Assembly (NCBI GenBank): GCA_045806665.1
Contig: JBJMIW010000264.1
Location: forward strand, 1 to 8,931
Length of the DNA stretch: 8,931 nucleotides
Direction of reading: 5' to 3'
From: Actinoallomurus sp045806665
Lineage (GTDB): Bacteria > Actinomycetota > Actinomycetes > Streptosporangiales > Streptosporangiaceae
Position numbers and translations under genes: made by a program. This document shows positions 1 to 6,447 of the stretch, piece after piece; position 1 is the stretch's first letter; each line of letters opens with the position of its first letter. The notes beneath the pieces were generated by a model. The model had not been told where the DNA came from, did no database searches, and worked only from the letters and a program-made list of their open reading frames with translations.

Positions 1-1
1 C

Positions 2-43
2 AAGCTCGCCGACGCGAACAAGAAGATGCAGGCTGGCGGTTGA
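2..43 (+). CDS. 3' end of probable sugar ABC transporter solute-binding protein (partial)
   Basis: Only the last 13 codons and the TGA stop are in the window (KLADANKKMQAGG). The lysine- and alanine-rich amphipathic tail resembles the final helix of family 1 extracellular sugar-binding proteins (MalE/UgpB type), but it is too short to identify from sequence alone. The call rests mainly on context: its stop overlaps the TTG start of a sugar ABC permease in the arrangement TTGA, which is typical of binding protein-permease operons and suggests translational coupling. The 5' part lies outside the window. Confidence 0.6.
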   Translation, partial: KLADANKKMQAGG

Positions 44-1014
44 CACGGACGATCACGCCACCCGGGCGAGCGCGAGTCCGCGCCCCCGGGCGGCGCTCGC
101 CGCGCCGCCCGCGCCTGGCGAAGGCGCTGCCGTACGTCCTGCTGCTGCCCGCCCTCGTCGCCGAGCTGTCCGTGCACATCGTCCCGATGCTGGTCGGGGC
201 GTGGATGAGCCTGCTGCATCTGACCCAGTTCTTCATCAGGAACTGGACGCAGGCGCCGTACGGAGGGCTGGCCAACTACCGGATCGCGGTGAACGCCCAT
301 GGGCCCGTCGGCAAGGACCTGCTGCAATCCTTCCTCGTGACGGTCGGGATCACCGCGATCGTGGTCGGCGGCTGCTGGCTGTTCGGGCTGACCGCCGCCG
401 TGCTGCTGCAACGCCCCTTCCGGGGCAGAGCGGCGCTGCGGACGCTGTACCTCGTCCCGTACGCGCTGCTGGTGTTCACCGCGGTGATCACCTGGCGGTT
501 CATGTTCCAGCGGGGCACCGGCATGGTGAACGCCCTGCTGTCCGACGAGCTGAAGCTCGCGCACGGCCATCCGTTCTGGCTGCTCGGCGACCGGAGCTTC
601 GCGGCCGTGGTGGTCATCGCGATCTGGCGGATGTGGCCGTTCGCGTTCTTGACCATCATGGCCGGGCTGCAGAGCATCCCCGGCGACCTGTACGAGGCCG
701 CCCGCGTCGACGGCGCCGGGCCGCTCCGGACGCTCCTGCGCGTCGTACTGCCGGTCGCCGCGCCGGGCGTGGTAGCGGTGGCGATCTACGCGTTCATGAC
801 GGCCTGGGGGGAGGTGCTGTTCGCCTCGGCGCTGACCGACGACTCGACCCGGACGCTCGCCGTCGGCCTGCGCGGCTACGCCACCCAGGCGAACGTCTAC
901 TGGAACCAGGTGATGGCCGCCTCGCTCGTCATCAGCCTGCCGGTGGTGGTCGGGTTCCTCGCCCTGCAGCGCTTCCTCGTCCACGGGCTCACCGCGGGCG
1001 CCGTCAAGTCCTGA
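40..1014 (+). CDS. Carbohydrate ABC transporter permease (MalF/MalG-like; possible chimera)
   Basis: This is a 324-residue inner-membrane subunit of a CUT1-type sugar importer. After a basic N-terminus (1-27), hydrophobic segments lie near 30-58, 97-124, 134-156, 186-210, 240-262 and 290-312. The EAA loop that docks on the ATPase is at 219-243 (EAARVDGAG followed by VVLP). The TTG start overlaps the upstream stop by 4 bases; a weak GCAGG lies about 7 bases before it. No other start is better. The first ~245 residues look like MalF-type permeases (LLLPALV near the start, RPFRGRAALRTL, LAGLQSIP-like segment). The last ~75 look like MalG-type permeases (AWGEVLFAS, RTLAVGL, an ending close to QRFLVHGLTAGAVK). 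Only one permease lies between binding protein and glycosidase, where two are normal. No ATPase is present, so a shared MsiK-type ATPase is probably used (inference). Transporter call firm; chimera status unproven. Confidence 0.9.
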   Translation: MTRTITPPGRARVRAPGRRSPRRPRLAKALPYVLLLPALVAELSVHIVPMLVGAWMSLLHLTQFFIRNWTQAPYGGLANYRIAVNAHGPVGKDLLQSFLVTVGITAIVVGGCWLFGLTAAVLLQRPFRGRAALRTLYLVPYALLVFTAVITWRFMFQRGTGMVNALLSDELKLAHGHPFWLLGDRSFAAVVVIAIWRMWPFAFLTIMAGLQSIPGDLYEAARVDGAGPLRTLLRVVLPVAAPGVVAVAIYAFMTAWGEVLFASALTDDSTRTLAVGLRGYATQANVYWNQVMAASLVISLPVVVGFLALQRFLVHGLTAGAVKS

Positions 1015-1025
1015 AAGGCTCATCC

Positions 1026-2981
1026 ATGCGACGCGACTTCCGCAAGCTGCCCGGCCCCGCGTGGCTGGGCGCGAACTTCTGGTCCCGGACCGGCGGCCCC
1101 CTGATGTGGCGGTCGTACGACGCCGGGGTCGTCCGCGACGAGCTCCGGCTGCTGTCCGAGCACGGGCTGAACGTCACCCGGTCGTTCTTCTACTGGCCCG
1201 ACTTCATGCCCGAGCCGGACCGCGTCGACGCGACCCTCGTCGAGCGCTACGCCGACTTCCTGGAGGCGCATGCCGAGCACGGGATGCGCACGATCCCGAC
1301 CTTCATCGTCGGCCACATGTCGGGGGAGAACTGGGACCCGCCCTGGCGACAGGGCCGGGACCTGTACGCCGACGTATGGATGGTGGCCCGGCAGGCCTGG
1401 TTCGCGGAGGAGATGACCCGGCGGTTCACCGGCCATCCGGCGATCGCCGGATGGCTGATCACCAATGAGATGCCCATCTACGGCGGCACCTCCCCGGCCG
1501 ACCAGGTGACGAGCTGGGCGCAGCTCATGGTGCAGGCGGTCCGCGCCGCCGGGGCGAAGGAACCGGTCTCCATCGGCGACGGCGCCTGGGGCGTCGAGGT
1601 CACCGGCGTCGACAACGGCTTCTCCGTCCGCGCGCTGGCGGCGCTGACGGACTTCGTCGGCCCGCACGTGTACCGCATGGAGGACGACCTGGTCCGGCAG
1701 CACTACGGCGCGGCGTTCGTCTGCGAGCTGGCGGGGGCGTTCGGGCGGCCGGTCGTGCTGGAGGAGTTCGGCTGCTCCTCCGACTTCGTCGCCGACGACA
1801 AGGCCGCGCACTACTACCGGCAGGTGCTCTACAACAGCCTCCTGGCCGGGGCGACGGGCTGGATCGCCTGGAACAACACCGACTTCGACCTGGTCGACCA
1901 GCCGCCGTACCGGCACCATCCGTTCGAACTGCACTTCGGCCTGACCACGGCCGACGGCACGCCCAAACCGGTCCTGGCGGAGATGCGGGACTTCGCCCGT
2001 ACCCTCGCCGACCTCGACCTGGCGGCCTGCGCCCGGGCGGACACCGACACGGCCCTGGTCGTGCCGGAGGTCCTGGAGGGCGCCTTCCCGTTCACCGAGC
2101 CGGACGACCGCACGTACGTCTTCGCCACCCTCCGGCAGGCGTACGTCGCCGCCCGCGCGGCGGACCTGGCCCCCGGCCTCACACGCGAGGTCGACGGCAT
2201 CGCCGGCGACGCCCGCCTCTACCTCGTCCCGTCGGCCAAGCAGCTGACCGCGCCCGGCTGGCACCGGCTGGAGGAGCTCGCGCGCGAGGGCGCGGTCGTG
2301 TACGTCTCGTACTCGGCGGGACCGCACGGCGGCCAGCGGGGCCCGTGGTACTCCCACATGAACGCGATGTTCGGCGTCGAGCACCGGCTGACGTACGGGC
2401 TGACCGACCCGATCGAGGACGACCTGGTCCAGCTCGCCCTCACCAGGGACCTGGCCCCGCTCAAGAGCGGCACCACCCTCACGTTCCGCGCCGGCGGCAC
2501 CGAGCACAGCCGGGCCTACCTGCCGGTCCGGCCGACGACCGCGGAGGTGGTCGCGGTCGACGGCCACGGCCGGCCCGCGCTGCTGCGGCGGCGCTGCGGC
2601 GCGGGGTGGATTGTGCTCTGCACCTATCCGCTGGAGCACATGGCGGCCGTCACGCCTCGGGCGAACCCGGAGCCCACGTACCGGATCTACGATGCGCTGG
2701 CGGAGCTGGCCGGGGTGCGCCGCGCCGTACGCGTCGAGGACCCGCGCGTGTCGGCCGACGTCCTGGTCCGCTCCGACGGCACGCGGTTCGCCGTACTCGT
2801 CGGCCAGGCGGCCACCGAGCTCACCGTCCGCCCGCTCGTGGCCGGCGACGGCGGTGCCGGAGATGAAGAGATCGTGCTCGGGCCTTATGGTGTGCGGGTG
2901 CTGGAGCTGCGAATTGACGTCCTCCCTCGCCTGGAGGCGGGGGATTCCAGCCCGCCCTATCCGGAAGGGGGAACAGGTTGA
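1026..2981 (+). CDS. GH5-family glycosidase, probably GH5_18 beta-mannosidase, with altered C-terminus
   Basis: This 651-residue glycoside hydrolase has no signal peptide, so it should act in the cytoplasm on imported oligosaccharide. The ATG has GAAAGG about 8 bases upstream and follows the permease stop by 11 bases. Residues 1-330 read as a clan-A TIM barrel. The acid/base is E148 in ITNEMP (Asn-Glu pair), H214/Y216 in GPHVYR is a typical GH5 active-site segment, and the nucleophile is probably E247 in LEEFG. Residues ~335-540 look like the amidotransferase-like domain seen after GH42 barrels, and a small beta domain follows (~565-629). From memory, the NFWSRTGGPLMW and FIVGHMSGENWDP segments match actinobacterial and bifidobacterial GH5_18 enzymes, which cleave Man-beta-1,4-GlcNAc. 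The neighbouring ROK kinase and manA fit mannose release. The last ~22 residues (from I630) appear to be read from a transposon end. GH5 is solid; the subfamily and substrate are inferred. Confidence 0.85.
   Translation: MRRDFRKLPGPAWLGANFWSRTGGPLMWRSYDAGVVRDELRLLSEHGLNVTRSFFYWPDFMPEPDRVDATLVERYADFLEAHAEHGMRTIPTFIVGHMSGENWDPPWRQGRDLYADVWMVARQAWFAEEMTRRFTGHPAIAGWLITNEMPIYGGTSPADQVTSWAQLMVQAVRAAGAKEPVSIGDGAWGVEVTGVDNGFSVRALAALTDFVGPHVYRMEDDLVRQHYGAAFVCELAGAFGRPVVLEEFGCSSDFVADDKAAHYYRQVLYNSLLAGATGWIAWNNTDFDLVDQPPYRHHPFELHFGLTTADGTPKPVLAEMRDFARTLADLDLAACARADTDTALVVPEVLEGAFPFTEPDDRTYVFATLRQAYVAARAADLAPGLTREVDGIAGDARLYLVPSAKQLTAPGWHRLEELAREGAVVYVSYSAGPHGGQRGPWYSHMNAMFGVEHRLTYGLTDPIEDDLVQLALTRDLAPLKSGTTLTFRAGGTEHSRAYLPVRPTTAEVVAVDGHGRPALLRRRCGAGWIVLCTYPLEHMAAVTPRANPEPTYRIYDALAELAGVRRAVRVEDPRVSADVLVRSDGTRFAVLVGQAATELTVRPLVAGDGGAGDEEIVLGPYGVRVLELRIDVLPRLEAGDSSPPYPEGGTG
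2924..2943. repeat. Hairpin at right end of the tnpB relic
   Basis: CCCTCGCC (2924-2931) pairs with GGCGGGGG (2936-2943), with one T-G wobble, across a TGGA loop. It lies inside the glycosidase reading frame but just beyond the tnpB stop on the minus strand, where IS200/IS605 elements carry their right-end hairpin. Confidence 0.7.
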
Positions 2982-3163
2982 GGTTCGCGGTTCACAGCCC
3001 CGCCCGGCGGCTGGAGGGCTCCCCGCGCTGTCACGGCACGTCCTGCCGCGATGTTCTTGGCCGCGTTCACATCCGTGTGATCGGTATGCCCGCAGGCGCG
3101 ACAGCCGACAATCTGAGGAGGGAGCGGCGTTTCCTCCCCGGCCTGACGGCCGGGGTCTCCACG
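2957..3163 (-). pseudogene. tnpB: TnpB (OrfB) C-terminal fragment
   Basis: The minus strand reads CRACGHTDHTDVNAAKNI (codons from 3103 down to 3050), which is the second zinc knuckle and the third RuvC catalytic segment of TnpB; the catalytic Asp is the codon at 3071-3073. After it come a GRAVTARG segment and a basic tail, ending at TAG (2957-2959). Upstream in frame is GEETPLPPQIVG, with no first CxxC knuckle. The other RuvC motifs and the N-terminal RNA-binding part (about 350 residues in a full TnpB) are missing, and the frame soon enters the kinase gene on the other strand. It cannot be an active nuclease. The stop lies inside the 3' end of the glycosidase gene, so the two overlap tail to tail. 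Confidence 0.85.
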
Positions 3164-3167
3164 CCGC
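3124..3167. repeat. Large two-part hairpin just before the kinase start
   Basis: Outer stem GCGGCGT (3124-3130) pairs with ACGCCGC (3161-3167). Inner stem CCCCGGCC (3136-3143) pairs with GGCCGGGG (3148-3155) around a TGAC loop, with a 5-by-5 internal loop between the stems. It belongs to the tnpB relic on the minus strand. On the plus-strand mRNA it ends 7 bases before the ATG of the ROK kinase, where a ribosome binding site would normally lie. Confidence 0.75.
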
Positions 3168-3174
3168 GCAGCCG

Positions 3175-4134
3175 ATGACCGGCGTCGTCCCCGCGACGAC
3201 AGGGGTGGTCCCGGACGGACCGCCCGGACACGCCGTCCTCGCCGTCGACATCGGCGGCACCAAGCTCGCCACCGCGCTCGTCGAGCCGGACGGCCGGCTG
3301 CGCGGGCGCGCCCTCCGCCCGACCCCGCCCGGTGACGCGGAGGCGATCTGGGCCGCCCTGGCCGCCGCCGTCGGCGAGGCCATGGGCGATGAGACCGTCA
3401 CGGCGGCGGGGATCGGCTGCGCCGGGCCGCTCGACGCCGTCGCGGGCACCGTCAGCCCGGTGAACATCCCGTCGTGGCGGGATTTCCCCGTACGCGACCG
3501 GCTCGCCGCCCTGCTCGGCGACCCGCCCGTCACGCTCGTGAACGACGCGGTGGCCGGCGCGGTCGCGGAGTACCGCCACGGCGCGGGCCGCGGCAGCCGG
3601 GCCATGCTGGGGATGGTCGTCTCGACGGGCGTCGGCGGCGGGCTGATCCTCGACGGGCGGGTGTACGCCGGGCCGACCGGCAACGCCGGGCACATCGGGC
3701 ACACCGTCGTCGACCTCGGCGGTGAGCCGTGCCCGTGCGGATCCCGCGGCTGTGTCGAGACGTTCGCCTCCGGCCCCGCCATGGTGCGCTGGGCGCTCGG
3801 CAACGGCTGGACGCACGCGGCCCCCGACGGCGCCGTCCTCGCGGCCGACGCGCGCGCCGGTCACCCGGTCGCGCTCGCGGCCTTCGAGCGTGCCGGCCGG
3901 GGCCTGGCCGCCGGCATCGCGTCCTCCGCCGCGCTCTGCGACCTCGACCGCGTCGTCATCGGCGGCGGCGTGTCCCGGTCCTGGGACGTGCTGGAACCGC
4001 CCCTCGTCCGCGCCATGCGGGACTACGCCGGCCTCGCCTTCGTCCGGCGTGTCACCGTGGTCCCCTCCGAACTCGGCGCGGAGGCCGGCCTCCTCGGCGC
4101 CGCCGCCCTCGCCCACGACCGGGAGCTCGTCTGA
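3175..4134 (+). CDS. ROK family sugar kinase (likely mannose/hexose kinase)
   Basis: This 319-residue cytoplasmic ATP-dependent sugar kinase is of normal ROK length. The phosphate-binding DIGGTK is at 25-30, the catalytic-base Asp is D124 in VNDAVAG, and a second glycine-rich nucleotide loop is STGVGGG (150-156). The ROK zinc site is H176, C186, C188 and C193 in the GH-x9-CxCGxxGCxE pattern. There is no N-terminal winged helix, so it is a kinase and not a repressor. At the usual sugar-contacting Glu it has H173 (GNAGHIGH), as I recall for E. coli NanK. Its place between a probable beta-mannosidase and mannose-6-phosphate isomerase (3 bases to the next ATG) suggests mannose as substrate; glucose, GlcNAc or ManNAc cannot be excluded. 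The ATG at 3175 has no clear Shine-Dalgarno; a GTG at 3205 is a weaker alternative. The upstream region is transposon-derived. Confidence 0.9.
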   Translation: MTGVVPATTGVVPDGPPGHAVLAVDIGGTKLATALVEPDGRLRGRALRPTPPGDAEAIWAALAAAVGEAMGDETVTAAGIGCAGPLDAVAGTVSPVNIPSWRDFPVRDRLAALLGDPPVTLVNDAVAGAVAEYRHGAGRGSRAMLGMVVSTGVGGGLILDGRVYAGPTGNAGHIGHTVVDLGGEPCPCGSRGCVETFASGPAMVRWALGNGWTHAAPDGAVLAADARAGHPVALAAFERAGRGLAAGIASSAALCDLDRVVIGGGVSRSWDVLEPPLVRAMRDYAGLAFVRRVTVVPSELGAEAGLLGAAALAHDRELV

Positions 4135-4137
4135 CCG

Positions 4138-5250
4138 ATGCACGTTCTGGAGAACCCCGTCCAGGAATACGCCTGGGGGTCGTACACCGTCATCGCCGAC
4201 CTCCTCGGCCGGCCCTCGCCCACCGCGCGGCCGCAGGCCGAGCTGTGGATCGGGGCGCACCCGGCCGCGCCGTCGCGCCTGCCCGCCGGTCCGTCCCTGG
4301 ACGAGCACATCGCGGCCGACCCGGAGGGCACGCTCGGGCTCGCCGCCCTCGCCCGCTTCGGGCCGCGACTGCCGTTCCTGCTGAAGGTCCTCGCGATCGC
4401 CGCGCCGCTCTCCCTGCAGGTCCACCCGGACCGGGAGCAGGCCGAACGCGGGTACGCCGCCGAGGAGGCCCCGCCCGGCGACCCGGCGCGCAACTACAAG
4501 GACGACTGGCCCAAGCCGGAGCTGCTGTGCGCGCTGACCGACGTGCACGCCCTGTGCGGGGTGCGCGACCCGCGCGAGAGCGCCGAGCTCCTGGGCAAGG
4601 TCCCGGCGCTGCGTCCGGTCGCCGACCTGCTGACCGTCGGCGACGTACGCGCGGCCGTGCGGGAGGTGCTGACCTGGCCGGAGCCGGAGCGGGTCGTGCC
4701 CGAGGCCGCCGCCGTGGCCGGGGAGCCGTACGCCGCGCTGGCCGAGCGGTACCCCGCGGACATGGGCGTCATCCTGGCGATGCTGCTGAACGAGGTGCGA
4801 CTCGCGCCCGGACAGGCGATGTACGTCCCGCCGCGCGTCCCGCACGCCTATCTCTCCGGGACGGCCGTGGAGCTCATGGCCGGCTCGGACAACGTGCTGC
4901 GGGCCGGGCTGACGCCCAAGCACGTCGACGTGGCGGAGCTCCTGAACGTCGCCTCGTTCGAACCCGGCCGCCCGGACGTGCTCGACGCCGTCCGAACGGC
5001 CGGCGAGGAGGTCTACCTCACGCCGGCACCGGAGTTCCGGCTGTCCCGCGTCGACGCCGCGGACGGCGCGGTGCTGCCCGCGGGCGGCCCGCAGCTGCTG
5101 CTGTGCGGGGACGGCCGGGTGGAGCTGCGCCGGGACGGCCGGACGACCGAGCTGGCCCGAGGGCGGGCCGCCTTCGCCGAGCACCGGGGCGGACCGATCG
5201 AGGTCGGCGGATCCGGCGTTCTGTTCCGGGCGAGCCTGCCGGAGGGCTGA
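4138..5250 (+). CDS. manA: Mannose-6-phosphate isomerase, class I
   Basis: This enzyme interconverts mannose-6-phosphate and fructose-6-phosphate in the cytoplasm, linking mannose to glycolysis. All zinc ligands expected for type I isomerases are visible: Q94 and H96 in LQVHPDREQAE, E128 in NYKDDWPKPE, and H236 in VPPRVPHAYL. The C-terminal signature NVLRAGLTPKHVDV (252-265) is intact, with catalytic Arg256. At 370 residues it is slightly shorter than common bacterial ManA (about 390-410), mainly in the helical insert, with no sign of damage. The ATG lies 3 bases after the kinase stop, with GGGAG about 12 bases upstream, so the two are co-transcribed and probably coupled. It completes a release-phosphorylate-isomerize route with the two preceding genes. 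A downstream esterase converges on it after 30 bases, with no clear terminator between them. Confidence 0.95.
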   Translation: MHVLENPVQEYAWGSYTVIADLLGRPSPTARPQAELWIGAHPAAPSRLPAGPSLDEHIAADPEGTLGLAALARFGPRLPFLLKVLAIAAPLSLQVHPDREQAERGYAAEEAPPGDPARNYKDDWPKPELLCALTDVHALCGVRDPRESAELLGKVPALRPVADLLTVGDVRAAVREVLTWPEPERVVPEAAAVAGEPYAALAERYPADMGVILAMLLNEVRLAPGQAMYVPPRVPHAYLSGTAVELMAGSDNVLRAGLTPKHVDVAELLNVASFEPGRPDVLDAVRTAGEEVYLTPAPEFRLSRVDAADGAVLPAGGPQLLLCGDGRVELRRDGRTTELARGRAAFAEHRGGPIEVGGSGVLFRASLPEG

Positions 5251-5280
5251 CCGCGCCGATCCCGGCGACGGCGACTGCGG

Positions 5281-6315
5281 TCAGGGGGCGAGGCGTTCGG
5301 CGAGCCAGGCGAGGGCGAGCGGGTAGCGGTACTCGATCGCGGCATGGCCCGCCTCGAACAGCTCGAAGTGCACGGCGTCGTCCTCGAGGCCGGTGGCCGC
5401 GATCGCGCGGCGGAAGGCGACGGCGCCGAAATCGAGGTGGTACTCGTCCTTGCTGCCCGCGTCGATCCAGACGGCCCGCAGCGAGCGCAGCGCCTCGGCG
5501 TACTCCGGGCGCCGCGCCATCAGCACCGGGTCCCACGCCAGCCAGCGCTCCCAGACCTCGGGGATGACGGCGCCGGTGTCGTCGAACGGCAGGTGAACAG
5601 TGCCGTCCTCGTCGGCGGAGTACGCCGCGGCATAGCCGTACATCTCGATGAGCGGGAAGTCGGTCTCCTTGGTGCCGGCGATGCGGCCGCGGAAGTCGGC
5701 GAGGAACTTCTCGATCGACCCGTCGTACGCGTCGCGCAGCGCGCGGGCTCTCGCCGGAAACTCCGGGCGGTAGCAGACATCGAAGAGGGCGTCACCGGCG
5801 TGGGTGGCGAGCGCGCCGAACACGTCGGGCCGGAGCATCGGGGTGATCATCGCGCCATAGCCGCCGCTGGACTTCCCGCTGATCGCCCGATGGCCGCGGT
5901 CGGCGAGGGTCCGGTAGTTCGCGTCCACCCACGGCACGATCTCCTCGCACAGGTACGAGTGGTAGCGCCCGGTGGCGGGGGAATCGAGGAACTGGCTGCC
6001 GCCGAGCGCCGTCCAGGCGTCGACGTAGACGACGATCAGGGGCGGAACCTCGCCGCGGGCAAAGACCTGGTCGGCCAGTTCGGGGAAGGGCTGCCGCCAC
6101 GGCGTGTGGTTGCGCCACATCGGCAGATATCCGGTGTAGCCCTGAATGACGTAGACGGTGGGGTAGCGGCGGTCCGGCTCGTCGTCGTATCCCGGCGGGA
6201 CGTAGACCCACAACGGCCGCTCGTGGGGATCGCCGAGGGGGTTGCCGCGCAGCAGTTCGCTCGTGAACTCGTGCTCGTCGATGCGTCCGGCGAGGTCGGC
6301 CGACCAGGGCAGCAT
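5281..6315 (-). CDS. Esterase-D-type alpha/beta hydrolase
   Basis: This 344-residue protein belongs to the putative esterase family (PF00756-like). Expected triad: Ser149 in GKSSGGYG, Asp290 in GSKDEYHLDF, and His324 in EAGHAAIEYRYP. An early strand LWVYVPPGYD and the loop YPTVYVIQGYTG match the fold, and the oxyanion region lies near the latter. There is no signal peptide, so it is probably cytoplasmic. The substrate is unknown; relatives act on S-formylglutathione, enterochelin, acetylated sugars or drug esters. The start is set at ATG 6315-6313 because AAGGAG (plus-strand 6321-6326) lies 5 bases before it; an in-frame TTG six codons earlier would put the Shine-Dalgarno inside the gene. It converges on manA and is not obviously part of the sugar operon. 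Confidence 0.88.
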   Translation of the reverse strand: MLPWSADLAGRIDEHEFTSELLRGNPLGDPHERPLWVYVPPGYDDEPDRRYPTVYVIQGYTGYLPMWRNHTPWRQPFPELADQVFARGEVPPLIVVYVDAWTALGGSQFLDSPATGRYHSYLCEEIVPWVDANYRTLADRGHRAISGKSSGGYGAMITPMLRPDVFGALATHAGDALFDVCYRPEFPARARALRDAYDGSIEKFLADFRGRIAGTKETDFPLIEMYGYAAAYSADEDGTVHLPFDDTGAVIPEVWERWLAWDPVLMARRPEYAEALRSLRAVWIDAGSKDEYHLDFGAVAFRRAIAATGLEDDAVHFELFEAGHAAIEYRYPLALAWLAERLAP

Positions 6316-6320
6316 GCGAT

Positions 6321-6326
6321 CTCCTT
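6321..6326 (-). promoter_or_regulatory. Ribosome binding site of the esterase gene
   Basis: AAGGAG on the minus strand, 5 bases before ATG 6315. It decides the start against the TTG at 6333. Confidence 0.8.
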
Positions 6327-6334
6327 GGATCAAC

Positions 6335-6346
6335 AGCGGTACCGCT
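6335..6346. promoter_or_regulatory. 12-bp perfect palindrome upstream of the esterase gene
   Basis: AGCGGTACCGCT is its own reverse complement and lies about 20 bases upstream of the esterase ATG, between the ribosome binding site and a weak -10-like TACAGT (minus strand, plus 6350-6355). No matching -35 was found. It could be an operator, but a 12-bp GC-rich palindrome can occur by chance. Confidence 0.3.
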
Positions 6347-6400
6347 CGACTGTAACTCCGGCAGGTCTCTCGCTCCGCTCCCCTGAGCGTCCGCTCGGTG

Positions 6401-6426
6401 GGCCGCGGGAGCGGACTCCCGCGGCC
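6401..6426 (-). terminator. Strong hairpin after the regulator/DUF397 operon
   Basis: GGCCGCGGGAG (6401-6411) and CTCCCGCGGCC (6416-6426) form a perfect 11-bp stem around CGGA. It lies 22 bases after the DUF397 stop on the minus strand and before the esterase gene. There is no T-run, which is common for actinobacterial terminators, so the function is likely but not certain. Confidence 0.7.
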
Positions 6427-6447
6427 GTCCTCGGCGGAGGTGCCAGA

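Larger units (their letters stand above)
2916..3168 (-). mobile_element. Relic of an IS200/IS605-type (tnpB-bearing) element
   Basis: About 250 bases between the glycosidase and the kinase look like the 3' end of a tnpB element on the minus strand. It holds the last part of a TnpB reading frame (2957 to about 3163) and, just beyond its stop, a GC hairpin (2924-2943) ending near GTCAA on the minus strand, typical of the right end of these elements. A second, larger hairpin (3124-3167) lies at the other side. No tnpA and no 5' half of tnpB is present, so the element is dead on its own. The outer boundaries are estimates, because the left end is lost and no clean target site can be seen. Confidence 0.75.

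Noticed and set aside
201..1025. Upstream extension of the glycosidase frame into the permease gene
   Set aside because: The translated stretch is low-complexity (Arg/Ala-rich) and overlaps the real permease; the ATG at 1026 has a ribosome site and the family N-terminus.
2924..3167. Two GC hairpins as a CRISPR or REP-type repeat array
   Set aside because: The two stems differ in sequence, there are only two, and a TnpB fragment lies between them, so they belong to one mobile-element relic.
1020..3803. Very long open frame on the minus strand opposite the glycosidase and kinase
   Set aside because: It is a GC-codon shadow: arginine-, glycine- and valine-rich with no family pattern, and it is antisense to two clearly recognisable enzymes.
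3067..5184. Long minus-strand open frame opposite kinase and manA
   Set aside because: Shadow frame of high-GC genes with no recognisable motif. The actual TnpB fragment is in a different minus-strand frame.
5251..5280. Possible bidirectional terminator between manA and the esterase
   Set aside because: The 30-base gap shows no stable inverted repeat.
3729..5567. Plus-strand 612-codon frame across kinase, manA and the esterase end
   Set aside because: Arginine- and proline-rich shadow translation overlapping three recognised genes.
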